From NCBI RefSeq assembly GCF_001693385.1, contig NZ_CP016428.1:1674001-1738000 (forward strand): DNA of 64,000 nucleotides. The letters run 5' to 3'. The position numbers were made by a program, and so were the translations under genes. The notes beneath the pieces were generated by a model that worked only from the letters and a program-made list of their open reading frames with translations, did not search any database and was not told where the DNA came from. Source of the DNA: Bradyrhizobium icense. Its GTDB lineage: Bacteria > Pseudomonadota > Alphaproteobacteria > Rhizobiales > Xanthobacteraceae. This document shows positions 9,642 through 17,887 of this stretch, one piece after another (positions within the stretch are counted from its first letter, which is position 1; the number at the start of each line of letters is the position of its first letter).

Positions 9642-10483
9642 CTATAGCGTGAGTGTTCCCTCAATGAGGTGGCAAACGTTGCCTCCGACCCAGACGGTGT
9701 TGCTGGGTTCATGATAGCGCAGGAAGACGCGGCCCTGACGGCCAATGCAAGTACCTTGGGCCACGACCACGGGCTTGGTCCATTGACCCGTGCTGTACAT
9801 CCAGCAGCCAATGGCCGCGTTGAGCGATCCCGTGATTGGGTCTTCCAGCATGCCACTGGACGGGCTGAGCATCCGCACTTCGAATTGTGTCTCGTATCCG
9901 ATCGGTGTCGGGCCGATCAGGCCGATGCCAAGGAATGCGGGTAGCGGGTGCGAGAGGAATCGGCAGCCAGGACGTCTGCGGCGCTTTTGAGTTGGAGCAC
10001 TTGCCATACCGGCCCATTCGAAAGCTGGGCCACACGTACGACTCGCTCGGGAATGATCCAAAGAGCCTCCGTGATTGCACGAAGCCGTTCAGTTGGCAGC
10101 GGCTCGATTTTCGTCGGTGGCGCAGCAAAAGCCGGAACTTCCCCGCTGACGTCGATCGTCACCAGCCCGACGCCACATTCCTGAACGACGGCGCCCGAAG
10201 ATCGAGGCTTCCCTCCTGACCTTAGCCAAGCCGCGCAACTGCCTAAAGTGGGGTGCCCCGCAAAGAGCATTTCCCGCGCCGGCGTAAATATTCGCACCTT
10301 GTAATCGGCTGCCGGAGTCGTCGGCGGGAGGAGAAACGCGGTCTCAGCCAAATTGGTCCAGGCGGCGAACTCCTGCATCTGCCGGGCGTCCAACTCCTCG
10401 GCATCAAGAATGACCGCAAGGCCATTGCCCTTGGTTGGCGTTGAGGTGAATACGTCGCATTGGATAAATCGGCGCTTTTGCAT
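9642..10483 (-). pseudogene. PhzF-family isomerase, one frameshift
   Basis: Leftward from 10483 the frame shows the PhzF N-terminal half (MQKRRFIQCDVFTSTPTKGN, NLAETAFLLPP with the catalytic glutamate, FAGHPTLGS). It runs out of frame near 9950. The second half continues in another frame: GCRFLSHP, VRMLSPSSGMLEDPITGSLNAAIG and RVFLRYHE. Together they cover a normal-length protein (about 280 residues). A distant intact paralogue is at 57059-57931. Confidence 0.8.
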
Positions 10484-10936
10484 GCGCTACCTTCTACAAC
10501 AGGATGATAGGATGTCGGGACAAGGCAAGGGCGCCATCGACCGGATTGATCATGTCGCAATGCCGACACCTACGCAAAGCCAATACCTTTCATATCCGAT
10601 GCGGCCATCGGGCAAATGGCTTGTGCCTGGCGCTTGAGCGGCAACCCGCACGCATCGAGAATTCCATATCAGAGCGCGACCGTATATTTGATTATCGCGA
10701 AGTCTGACTTCACAAGTATCCATTTTTGAATGTCGCGCCGAGGCGATAGTGTCCACCCGCAGGAAGAAGCCGGATCCTGCCAGATGAAGTCGGGACTGGA
10801 GGCTGAGTCCGGATTGCGCTCGGTTCGCGGACAATCCCCGATGGCGGGGGTGGTTGTGCCAACGGCAGCAAAACGGCTTCCGACGTTCACGCGCGGGACG
10901 AGGGTGACCGCAAGCATATCAAACGAGTAGTTGACG
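10484..10936. other. intergenic region with possible VOC-family trace
   Basis: About 450 bases upstream of the main catabolic cluster. At 10512-10560 a rightward frame reads IDRIDHVAMPT, a typical start of a vicinal-oxygen-chelate (glyoxalase-like) protein, but it loses similarity after about 25 residues. This is at most a fragment. The rest has no visible gene; the promoter of the cluster is expected here. Confidence 0.35.
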
Positions 10937-11836
10937 ATGATGAGTGATCGCGAAATTCCCGTCGGCTTTATCGGCTTGGGTGCCATGGGCGAGCCAATGG
11001 CCCTGAATCTAATCAGGGCCGGTACACCTTTGGTTGTCTGGAACCGATCGCGCGAAAAGTGCGAAAAGGTAGCCCGGGCGGGGGCGAAAGTTGCGCAAGG
11101 ACCCGAAGAGGTCCTGGCGCTTTGTGCAACCACCATCATGATGCTTGTCGATGGACCGGCCATTGATGCGATCCTGCGCAGAGGCGAGGAGGGCTTTGCC
11201 CGTTCCGTTCGAGGGCGGCTCATAGTCAATATGGCAACGACCGAGCCGGTGTATTCAAAAGGACTGCAAAGAGATATCCTGGCTGCCGGCGGCCGCTATG
11301 TCGAGGCGCCTGTTTCTGGCTCTCGCAAGCCCGCCGAGTCGGGACAGCTCGTGGCAATGCTTGCGGGCAGTCCGCATGACCTGGAAATTGTCCGTCAACT
11401 CCTCGTGCCATTGTGTCGGAGCGCCATTGTGTGCGGAGCGGTGCCGAGCGCACTCCAGATGAAGCTTGCGGTAAATCTGTTTTTGACCGCAGTGGTGGCT
11501 GGTCTGGCTGAATCCGTTCACTTTGCGAGTAGTCACAAACTGGATCTCTCCATCCTGGTCGAGGTCCTGGACGCGAGCCCGCTGGCGAGCGATGTCTCGC
11601 GTGTGAAGGTCGAAAAAATGGTTTCCCGTGACTTTTCAGTGCAAGCATCGATCGCCAACGTCCTGAGTAATGTGGGCCTCATTGTGGAAGCTGCGCGCAA
11701 AAGAGGAATAGCTTCGCCGATTCTGGATACCTGTCATGGGTTGTTTCGCGAGACGAACGAACTCGGCCTTGGTCACGATGACATGGCTGCCGTAATTCGC
11801 GCGATCGAGCGACGCACCACAACGCTCCAGCAATAA
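10937..11836 (+). CDS. 3-hydroxyisobutyrate dehydrogenase-family oxidoreductase
   Basis: A 299-residue beta-hydroxyacid dehydrogenase. It has an N-terminal NAD(P) fold (GFIGLGAMGEPMALNLIRAG from residue 11), the substrate loop (VEAPVSGSRKPAESGQL) and the catalytic lysine in ALQMKLAVNLF (about K176), then the helical C-terminal domain. Such enzymes oxidise 3-hydroxy acids or reduce semialdehydes. ATG 10937 or the next codon 10940 is likely; no strong ribosome site is seen. It opens a rightward run of intact metabolic genes, with a cupin gene starting 28 bases after its stop. Confidence 0.88.
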   Translation: MMSDREIPVGFIGLGAMGEPMALNLIRAGTPLVVWNRSREKCEKVARAGAKVAQGPEEVLALCATTIMMLVDGPAIDAILRRGEEGFARSVRGRLIVNMATTEPVYSKGLQRDILAAGGRYVEAPVSGSRKPAESGQLVAMLAGSPHDLEIVRQLLVPLCRSAIVCGAVPSALQMKLAVNLFLTAVVAGLAESVHFASSHKLDLSILVEVLDASPLASDVSRVKVEKMVSRDFSVQASIANVLSNVGLIVEAARKRGIASPILDTCHGLFRETNELGLGHDDMAAVIRAIERRTTTLQQ

Positions 11837-11864
11837 TTCAACCATCAAACGTGGAACGCTAGCT

Positions 11865-12272
11865 ATGGATATCTTTCCTGTCGGATCACGGCAGTCACGC
11901 CTTGGCGAAATTGATAACTTTACGGGGACGGTGTGGCGCGAACAGATCGTTGCCGCGCCGGAACCGGCAAGGGTCCGTGCGGGCTTTGCTCGCTTTGAGC
12001 CGCGAGCACGCACCGCGTGGCATACTCATCCGCTTGGCCAGACGTTGTGCATCCTGTCGGGAGTAGGAAGAGTGCAGGCGTGGGGGCAGAAAGGGCGGCT
12101 GGTACGAGCAGGGGACGTCATTTGGATACCCCCAAACGAAAAGCACTGGCACGGCGCGCATTCAACGAACACGATGACGTACATCGCGATTCAGGAGAGC
12201 AATGTTGATGATGTGCATGTGAGTTGGCTGGAGCACGTGACGGACGAACAGTACGATGGCGCGGTGGACTGA
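11865..12272 (+). CDS. cupin-domain protein
   Basis: A 135-residue single cupin. Motif 1 is HTHPLGQTLCILSGVGRVQ (two histidines) and motif 2 IPPNEKHWHGA (histidines at the barrel mouth). The HTHPLGQTL form is the one seen in cupins associated with carboxymuconolactone-decarboxylase-like proteins and in many catabolic operons. It probably binds a metal and either a small acid or an intermediate of the surrounding pathway; the reaction is unknown. It sits close behind the dehydrogenase and is probably co-transcribed with it. Confidence 0.85.
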   Translation: MDIFPVGSRQSRLGEIDNFTGTVWREQIVAAPEPARVRAGFARFEPRARTAWHTHPLGQTLCILSGVGRVQAWGQKGRLVRAGDVIWIPPNEKHWHGAHSTNTMTYIAIQESNVDDVHVSWLEHVTDEQYDGAVD

Positions 12273-12455
12273 CAAAGGGGCAGAGCCGAGACATTTACAG
12301 TCTAGCTTCGAGGATAATGTTTCGCGCATGAAAAGTAAAAGTTCAAAACTTTGTAATATTCGAAGTGTTCCCGTCGATGTAAACCCGACGCGAAATACGG
12401 TGTGGAAGCCCCGCGCAAGTCGTGTGGGACGCCCGCCGCTTGCTTGGGGAAGCCG

Positions 12456-13340
12456 ATGCCAAAGAATATTCAATGTACTTTCAGCGTTGATCTCGACGCG
12501 GTCGCGGGCTTTCTAGGTTCGTGGGGCGGAGGCGACTCTCTCTACGACATGCAGCGGGGAATTTTTGCGGGAGAGGTCGGTACGCCTCGCGTCCTCAGGC
12601 TTCTTGAGAAGTACAACATTAAAGCAACGTGGTTTATCCCGGGGCACTCGATCGAAACGTTCATGGACCAGACGAGGTCCGTTGCGCAAATGGGTCACGA
12701 GATCGGAGCCCACGGCTATTCGCACGAGCCGCCGACGAAGCTCACGCGAACTCAGGAAGAGGATATCCTGAAGCGGTCAATCGAACTGATCGAGGACGTG
12801 AGCGGGAAGCGGCCAAGTGGCTATTCCGCTCCGTGGTGGGAGCCGTCGATTCACACGTTTGATCTGCTGCTCGAGCATGGATTCAAATACGGTCACACTC
12901 AGGCTTACCATGACTTTCTGCCGTTTTACGCAAGGGTGGGAGAGGCCTGGACCAAGGTGGACTATTCAAAGCCGGCGGCGCAGTGGATGAAGCCGCTAGT
13001 CCACGGGAAAGAGGTTGATCTCGTCGAGATCCCGACGAACTGGTATATCGACGATCTTCCTCCCCTGATGTTTATCAAGCAGGCGCCCAACAGCGGCGGA
13101 TGGTTCAATCCACGTGACATCGAGGAGATGTGGCGGGATCAATTCGACTGGGTCTATCGCGAGATGGATTATGCCGTGTTCCCCATCACCATCCATCCGG
13201 ATGTCGCGGGACGACCGCAGGTCCTCCTGATGCTCGAAAGATTGATCTCGCACATCAGCGCACACGAGGGGGTGCGCTGGATGACCATGGATGAAGTCAA
13301 CAATGATTTTCGGCGCCGGCATCCGTTCAAATCCGGCTAG
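12456..13340 (+). CDS. polysaccharide deacetylase of the HP0310 (PgdA) type
   Basis: A 294-residue NodB-homology protein, strikingly similar along its length to Helicobacter pylori HP0310, the cytosolic-fold peptidoglycan deacetylase. It has the metal/base motif [13 protein letters not shown] near residue 8, [21 protein letters not shown] (two histidines), [23 protein letters not shown] and [11 protein letters not shown]. There is no signal peptide or membrane anchor. GGGGAAG precedes ATG 12456. In this cluster of soluble catabolic enzymes a small-molecule amide (N-acyl or N-formyl) hydrolase seems as likely as a cell-wall role. This is inference from context. Confidence 0.85.
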   Translation: MPKNIQCTFSVDLDAVAGFLGSWGGGDSLYDMQRGIFAGEVGTPRVLRLLEKYNIKATWFIPGHSIETFMDQTRSVAQMGHEIGAHGYSHEPPTKLTRTQEEDILKRSIELIEDVSGKRPSGYSAPWWEPSIHTFDLLLEHGFKYGHTQAYHDFLPFYARVGEAWTKVDYSKPAAQWMKPLVHGKEVDLVEIPTNWYIDDLPPLMFIKQAPNSGGWFNPRDIEEMWRDQFDWVYREMDYAVFPITIHPDVAGRPQVLLMLERLISHISAHEGVRWMTMDEVNNDFRRRHPFKSG

Positions 13341-13461
13341 ATATTCGTCCGGAAACGAAGCGCAGTGTGCCTGTGAGCCATCGCTGCTCTCTCCACGGCG
13401 GACCTATGTGTCGGAGGCGATATTCGGGGTGTGTGCATCGAAGCGCGATCGGCGGTGATGA

Positions 13462-13923
13462 ATGCGGTCCGACCTGGTAATTCCCGGCGCCGAACTCGAT
13501 GATGTTGTCGTCTCCTATGGGTTGGGAATGGCATCGCCGTTCGAGGATTTGCGTCAAGTTGCAACGCAGCTCGCCGGAGTGTTGCTCTTGGCGACGGCTG
13601 GAAGCAGGGCCGCGGCATGGGGACACCCGATGCTGCGCCTGGCAGAAGACATGCATCAAGGCGCAATGGAGCGGATACGGTCCGCAACCGTTCCGCGGGG
13701 AGCCGCGCACCACCACTATCATTTGGTGAAGGCGGGGTCGCTGATCGGAGACGCTTTGAGGTCGTGCAAGGCGGCTCGGGTCCTGGCTGCCGACGTGGAT
13801 CCTGCGCTCTCGTCCTTGAGAGACGGGTGGGAGCAACTGAGATTGACCGCGGCTGCACTGCCTGGGTTTGAGGTCATCGCGTTTGATCGGGCGTGCTGCG
13901 CCGAGCACGTTCGGATGGCGTAG
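13462..13923 (+). CDS. uncharacterised 153-residue protein
   Basis: I do not recognise this family. The protein is soluble and probably mostly helical, with no signal peptide or membrane span. Features to note are LDDVVVSYGLGMASPFEDLRQ near the N-terminus, a histidine-rich stretch AAHHHYHL around residue 85 and a cysteine pair near the C-terminus (RACCAEH). Codon usage and tight placement between the deacetylase and the metallo-hydrolase (36 bases to the next start) argue that it is real. The histidine cluster could bind a metal; no function is assigned. Confidence 0.6.
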   Translation: MRSDLVIPGAELDDVVVSYGLGMASPFEDLRQVATQLAGVLLLATAGSRAAAWGHPMLRLAEDMHQGAMERIRSATVPRGAAHHHYHLVKAGSLIGDALRSCKAARVLAADVDPALSSLRDGWEQLRLTAAALPGFEVIAFDRACCAEHVRMA

Positions 13924-13959
13924 CCGCTTGTTGTCGTCGGCGTCAAATAGGTCGTTCGA

Positions 13960-14835
13960 ATGAAGAATTACTCAATTTGGATTCTCGAGTATGGCTTTAC
14001 GTCCAAATTTCCGCGCGGGATCACGTTGCACGGCGCCTTCGACGAAAGCGTTCGCTTTTCCTACGGTTACGCGTTGATCAAAGGCAACGGAATCGTGGCG
14101 ATGGTCGATGTCGGATTCGACAACGTCGCATACGGCAAGGAGCTGAATGACCGGTTTGGTATCGAGAACTGGCACTCCCCGGGCGTGGTATTGAACAGCT
14201 GCGGCGTGACGCCGGAGGACGTAACCCACGTCTTTGTTACTCATGCTCATTTCGACCATTTCGGAGGGGCCGACCATTTCCCAAACGCAAAATTCTTCAT
14301 TCAAGAGAGGGAATTGTCCAAATGGGTGTGGGCAATGTCGCTCGATCGAAAGCTTCGTTGGTTAACAGCCGCCATAGACCCGGCTGATATCATGCGCGCG
14401 ATCAGGCTGGCGCGAGAGGGGCGTCTGGTCTGCGTGGAGGGCGTCATGGAAGACGTGCTGCCCGGGATTGACCTGTTTCCGGCGCACGATACCCACACTC
14501 CGGGGAGCCAGTACATTCTGGTGCGGAACGACGGCAAGAAGCAGTCGTCGGACGCGTGGGTTTTGGCTGGCGACCTGGTCTACTGCTTCGAGAACCTCAC
14601 AGGCACTGATCCGAACGATCGTAGCTACGTACCGATTGGGTTGGCGTCCGGGAGCCAGACCAATTTGCTGCTCACCACGCACGAGATGCTGGCTCATGTG
14701 GGAGGCGAAGCAGAGCGCGTAATACCGGTTCACGAGGCGCGACTAAAGGACGTCTTTCCATCGCGTCTGAGCGATCGCGGTCTTCGTATTGTCGAAGTCA
14801 CTCTTGGTGACCAGCAAATCAGTCGAGTCGGATAG
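13960..14835 (+). CDS. metallo-beta-lactamase-fold hydrolase, lactonase-like
   Basis: A 291-residue MBL-fold enzyme with the zinc motif VTHAHFDHFGGAD (H95 to H100), PAHDTHTPGSQ for the third histidine, LAGDLVY for the bridging aspartate and IPVHEARL near the end. The layout is that of the N-acyl-homoserine-lactonase-like group, which also includes many lactonases of catabolic pathways. In this operon hydrolysis of a lactone or ester intermediate is more likely than quorum quenching. The NIPSNAP gene begins 5 bases after its stop, so the two are almost certainly co-translated. Confidence 0.85.
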   Translation: MKNYSIWILEYGFTSKFPRGITLHGAFDESVRFSYGYALIKGNGIVAMVDVGFDNVAYGKELNDRFGIENWHSPGVVLNSCGVTPEDVTHVFVTHAHFDHFGGADHFPNAKFFIQERELSKWVWAMSLDRKLRWLTAAIDPADIMRAIRLAREGRLVCVEGVMEDVLPGIDLFPAHDTHTPGSQYILVRNDGKKQSSDAWVLAGDLVYCFENLTGTDPNDRSYVPIGLASGSQTNLLLTTHEMLAHVGGEAERVIPVHEARLKDVFPSRLSDRGLRIVEVTLGDQQISRVG

Positions 14836-14840
14836 CAGAA

Positions 14841-15455
14841 ATGATTTATGAGTTTCGTACGTATTCCCTTCGTCCTGGGACGTTGCCGGAGTTTCTAAAG
14901 CTGTTTGGTGACGCGTTGCCGAAGCGGGAACGGTTCTCGAGATTGGCGGCGTTCTGGTACACGGACATCGGTCCGCTCAACGAAGTGATCCATGTCTGGC
15001 CCTATGAGAATGCGTCGGAGCGCTCAAGGATTCGAGCCGATGCAGTCAAAGACGGAAGTTGGCCTCCTGCGACGGGTGAGCTCATTCGTTCGATGAAGGC
15101 AGAAATATTCGAGGCGATGCCGGGCTCGCCGCCATTCATTCCATCGGATCGCGGTCCATTCTTCGAAATGTCGACGCATGTGCTTAAGCCGTTCACCCTC
15201 CCAAAGATGATACGGCACTGGAACGAATATCTCTCGGGGCGAGACCAGCCGCAGGCCCTGACGGGGGTGTTCGCGTCGGATGTGGGTGATCTCAATCGAT
15301 GGGTTCACATCTGGGCCTACCGCAGGTTGGAAGAGCGCACGGCTATCAGAAGCGATCCAATCGTGAATCCGGGGCAGCCCTGGAAGGAAGGCGAAGTCAT
15401 TCTCGAGGAAGAAACCAAAATACTGTTCCCGGCGCCATTCTCGCCAATTCGCTGA
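14841..15455 (+). CDS. NIPSNAP family protein
   Basis: A 204-residue protein with two ferredoxin-like NIPSNAP domains. The first begins YEFRTYSLRPGTLPEFL, the second FFEMSTHVLKPFTLP (about residue 108). NIPSNAP proteins in bacteria are related to dimeric alpha/beta-barrel monooxygenases and isomerases and often sit in catabolic clusters; the reaction here is unknown. ATG 14841 follows the upstream stop by 5 bases. Confidence 0.85.
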   Translation: MIYEFRTYSLRPGTLPEFLKLFGDALPKRERFSRLAAFWYTDIGPLNEVIHVWPYENASERSRIRADAVKDGSWPPATGELIRSMKAEIFEAMPGSPPFIPSDRGPFFEMSTHVLKPFTLPKMIRHWNEYLSGRDQPQALTGVFASDVGDLNRWVHIWAYRRLEERTAIRSDPIVNPGQPWKEGEVILEEETKILFPAPFSPIR

Positions 15456-15571
15456 ACAGGCTGGCAAATGCGGAAACTACCCCAATTGCGGACTATGAGC
15501 GGCAGCCAACGGGGCGGCGTGCGGGAGGCGGCTGCGCGCCTCGCGCGGCAAGATCAACAAAGGCGAGTCCG

Positions 15572-16516
15572 ATGAAGCCGTCTGTCCACGCGATCTCGCC
15601 GGAAATGTTTACTGTTGAAGCCGTCGATGGACAACAGATAAGGGGTTACATCTGGCGCGATACCCGTGTCTCGAAGGCGCGATCTCGTCCGGTCGTGGTA
15701 ATCAATTCGGCCACTTCCGTGCTATGCCAATACTATTCGCGATTTGCCGAGTTTCTTGCCGCGAACGACCATGATGTTTTGGTCTATGACTACCGCGGAA
15801 TAGGTCTTTCCCGGCCGCGCTCGCTCCGTGGATTTGAAGCGTCCTGGCTCGATTGGGGGTGCCGGGATTTCGAGGCGGTCCTGCAATTCGTCCAAAAATC
15901 GTTTCCGGACCAGCCGATTTTTGTTGTTGCTCATAGCGTGGGAGGATTCCTGCTGGGGCTTGCAGGGTCGAACGGCCTGGTAAGTCGAGTCGTGACGGTG
16001 GGCGCGCAATACGCCTATTGGCGCGACTATGCGCCCAGCGCAAAGCTGAAGATGATCCTCAAATGGCACGTCCTTATGCCGGTTATTACATTGCTGTTTG
16101 GGTATTTCCCCGGAAAGCGGCTTGGCTGGCTGGAGGATACTCCAAAGGGAGTCGTGCGCGACTGGGTCTTTAGCCAACGAAGATTCGAGGATTTGTGGCG
16201 CGGAGGTATCGGTGCGCGTTATCCCGACAAGGAGAGTCTGGTGCGCCGGTTCACGCAAATTCGAGCACCAATGCTGGCCATTGGCGTCGACGATGATGAG
16301 TTCGCCACGCCTCGGGCGGTCGAACGGTTGTTGGCTTATTTCATCAACTGTCCGACGAAACACCTGCGGATTTCTCCTCGAGAGACCGGTGAGGCCGTCG
16401 TGGGCCATTTCGGCTTCTTCAACCGCCGGTTCGCAAAAACGCTCTGGCCAATCGCGTTGCGCTGGCTGACGAACGAAGACGTGTTGGATCGCAAGGACGC
16501 TGAAAGCAATTCCTGA
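15572..16516 (+). CDS. alpha/beta hydrolase (COG4757-like)
   Basis: A 314-residue alpha/beta hydrolase. The nucleophile elbow is VAHSVGGFLLG (about S119), preceded by DVLVYDYRGIGLSRP; a late acidic residue (GVDDDEFA) and the GHFGFF histidine complete a plausible triad. The ATG at 15572, after AAAGGCGAG, is chosen because upstream in-frame sequence overlaps the NIPSNAP gene. The family is poorly characterised. Here it may cleave an ester or carbon-carbon bond in the cluster's pathway. Confidence 0.82.
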   Translation: MKPSVHAISPEMFTVEAVDGQQIRGYIWRDTRVSKARSRPVVVINSATSVLCQYYSRFAEFLAANDHDVLVYDYRGIGLSRPRSLRGFEASWLDWGCRDFEAVLQFVQKSFPDQPIFVVAHSVGGFLLGLAGSNGLVSRVVTVGAQYAYWRDYAPSAKLKMILKWHVLMPVITLLFGYFPGKRLGWLEDTPKGVVRDWVFSQRRFEDLWRGGIGARYPDKESLVRRFTQIRAPMLAIGVDDDEFATPRAVERLLAYFINCPTKHLRISPRETGEAVVGHFGFFNRRFAKTLWPIALRWLTNEDVLDRKDAESNS

Positions 16517-16763
16517 AGATCCGCCGCCTCGGTTGGTACAACCTGGCTCAGTCTTGTTCGCGCGATCGAGACTCCACGCTTCAGTATCATTGAAGCCATA
16601 GTTCATAACTATTCGATATTCGAAACTATAAACGATCGCTAGATCTCTTCTAGAAACCTTACGGGAAGGCCTGCGGGCTGCAGAACCGGCGTGGTCACGC
16701 GCTGAGTTTCGGCGTTTCGAAGGTCGTACCGTTTCGACTGTCCAAGCAAGCGAGGAGCTATTC

Positions 16764-17738
16764 ATGACCAAAGCCATTCTGATCGAGAGGACCGGCGGAC
16801 CGGAGGTCCTGCAGTGGAAAGAAACGCCAGTGGGAGATCTTGGAGAGGGACAGGTCCGTGTTCGCCAGACCGCAATCGGCTTGAACTATATCGATACCTA
16901 TCAGCGTTCCGGCCTCTATCCGGTTCCGTTGCCAGGCGGTATCGGCCTGGAGGCCGCCGGCGTCGTCGATGCGGTAGGACCGGGGGTCGGCAATTTCAAG
17001 GTTGGCGACCGCGTTGCCTATGCCGGTGGACCGGCCGGCTCATATGCCGAGCAAAGGGTCATGCCGGCGGCGCCGCTGGTCAAGCTGCCGGATAACATCT
17101 CCGATCAGCAGGCGGCTGCCATGATGTTGAAGGGCATGACCGTCCAGTATTTGATCCGTCGAACCTACCCGGTGAAGGCCGGCGAAACGGTGCTATTTCA
17201 CGCCGCAGCGGGTGGCGTCGGGCTTATCGCATGCCAATGGCTTAAGGCGCTCGGCGCGACGGTCATCGGCACGGTGAGCAGTGAGGAAAAAGCCGCTCTG
17301 GCCCAGGCAAATGGCTGCACGCATACAATTGTCTACCGGAAAGAGAATTTCGCAAATCGTGTCCGCGAACTGACGGGCGGAGCCGGTGTGCCGGTCGTGT
17401 ACGATTCGGTAGGCAAGGATACGTGGGAGGATTCGCTGTCCTGCCTGCAGCCGATGGGATTGATGGTGAGCTTCGGCAACACCTCTGGCCCGGTGGCTCC
17501 GGTCAATATTGGCCAGCTTGCGGCTAAAGGCTCGCTTTTTGTCACGCGGCCCGCCCTCGCAACCTACACGGCCAAGCCACAGGATCTCCAGGCCACTGCG
17601 CGGGACCTGTTCGAAATTCTTTCCGGCGGGCACGTCAAAGCCAAAGTATCGCAGACCTATGCCCTCAAGGATGCCGCGCAAGCGCATTACGATCTTGAAG
17701 GCAGCAAGACGGTAGGCTCGACGATCCTGCTACCGTAA
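16764..17738 (+). CDS. quinone oxidoreductase (zeta-crystallin type)
   Basis: A 324-residue medium-chain reductase without zinc ligands. It shows the quinone oxidoreductase signatures GLNYIDTYQRSGLYPV (residue 34), GLEAAGVVDAVG, LKGMTVQYLIRRTYPV and the NADPH loop LFHAAAGGVGLIACQWLK (about 145). It probably reduces quinones or alpha,beta-unsaturated carbonyls with NADPH. GAGGAG precedes the ATG. A second member of the family is at 31211-32182. The 250-base gap upstream suggests its own promoter. Confidence 0.9.
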   Translation: MTKAILIERTGGPEVLQWKETPVGDLGEGQVRVRQTAIGLNYIDTYQRSGLYPVPLPGGIGLEAAGVVDAVGPGVGNFKVGDRVAYAGGPAGSYAEQRVMPAAPLVKLPDNISDQQAAAMMLKGMTVQYLIRRTYPVKAGETVLFHAAAGGVGLIACQWLKALGATVIGTVSSEEKAALAQANGCTHTIVYRKENFANRVRELTGGAGVPVVYDSVGKDTWEDSLSCLQPMGLMVSFGNTSGPVAPVNIGQLAAKGSLFVTRPALATYTAKPQDLQATARDLFEILSGGHVKAKVSQTYALKDAAQAHYDLEGSKTVGSTILLP

Positions 17739-17823
17739 CGCGATCCCGTAGCCGAAGTGGATTCGGTCCTCCATCCTCGGTGATGCAACCGTCGTTATGG
17801 CCGTGGTGTCGATCCGTTCATCG

Positions 17824-17849
17824 GCAGCCGGCGCAAGTTCGCCGGCTGC
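17824..17849. other. perfect 10-bp stem hairpin between genes
   Basis: GCAGCCGGCG is followed after six bases by its exact reverse complement, CGCCGGCTGC. The structure lies between the quinone oxidoreductase stop and the aldehyde dehydrogenase start. It lacks a T run on either strand, so it is not a canonical intrinsic terminator. It could stabilise the upstream transcript or act as an attenuator. Confidence 0.6.
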
Positions 17850-17887
17850 AAGGATGAATCGTCCCTAAATGTGTTGGGCTGCTAGCT

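Noticed and set aside
10512..10637. Possible glyoxalase-like (VOC) gene start (IDRIDHVAMPT)
   Set aside because: Similarity covers only about 12 residues and no continuation was found in any frame, so it is mentioned only as a trace in the intergenic entry.
12456..13340. NodB chitooligosaccharide deacetylase of a symbiosis locus
   Set aside because: It shares only the broad NodB domain. The detailed pattern is that of HP0310, and no nodA, nodC or nod-box-like sequence is present.
13960..14835. Quorum-quenching lactonase
   Set aside because: The MBL motifs fit acyl-homoserine lactonases, but no quorum-sensing genes are nearby and the gene lies in a catabolic operon. Only the general lactonase-like label is supported.
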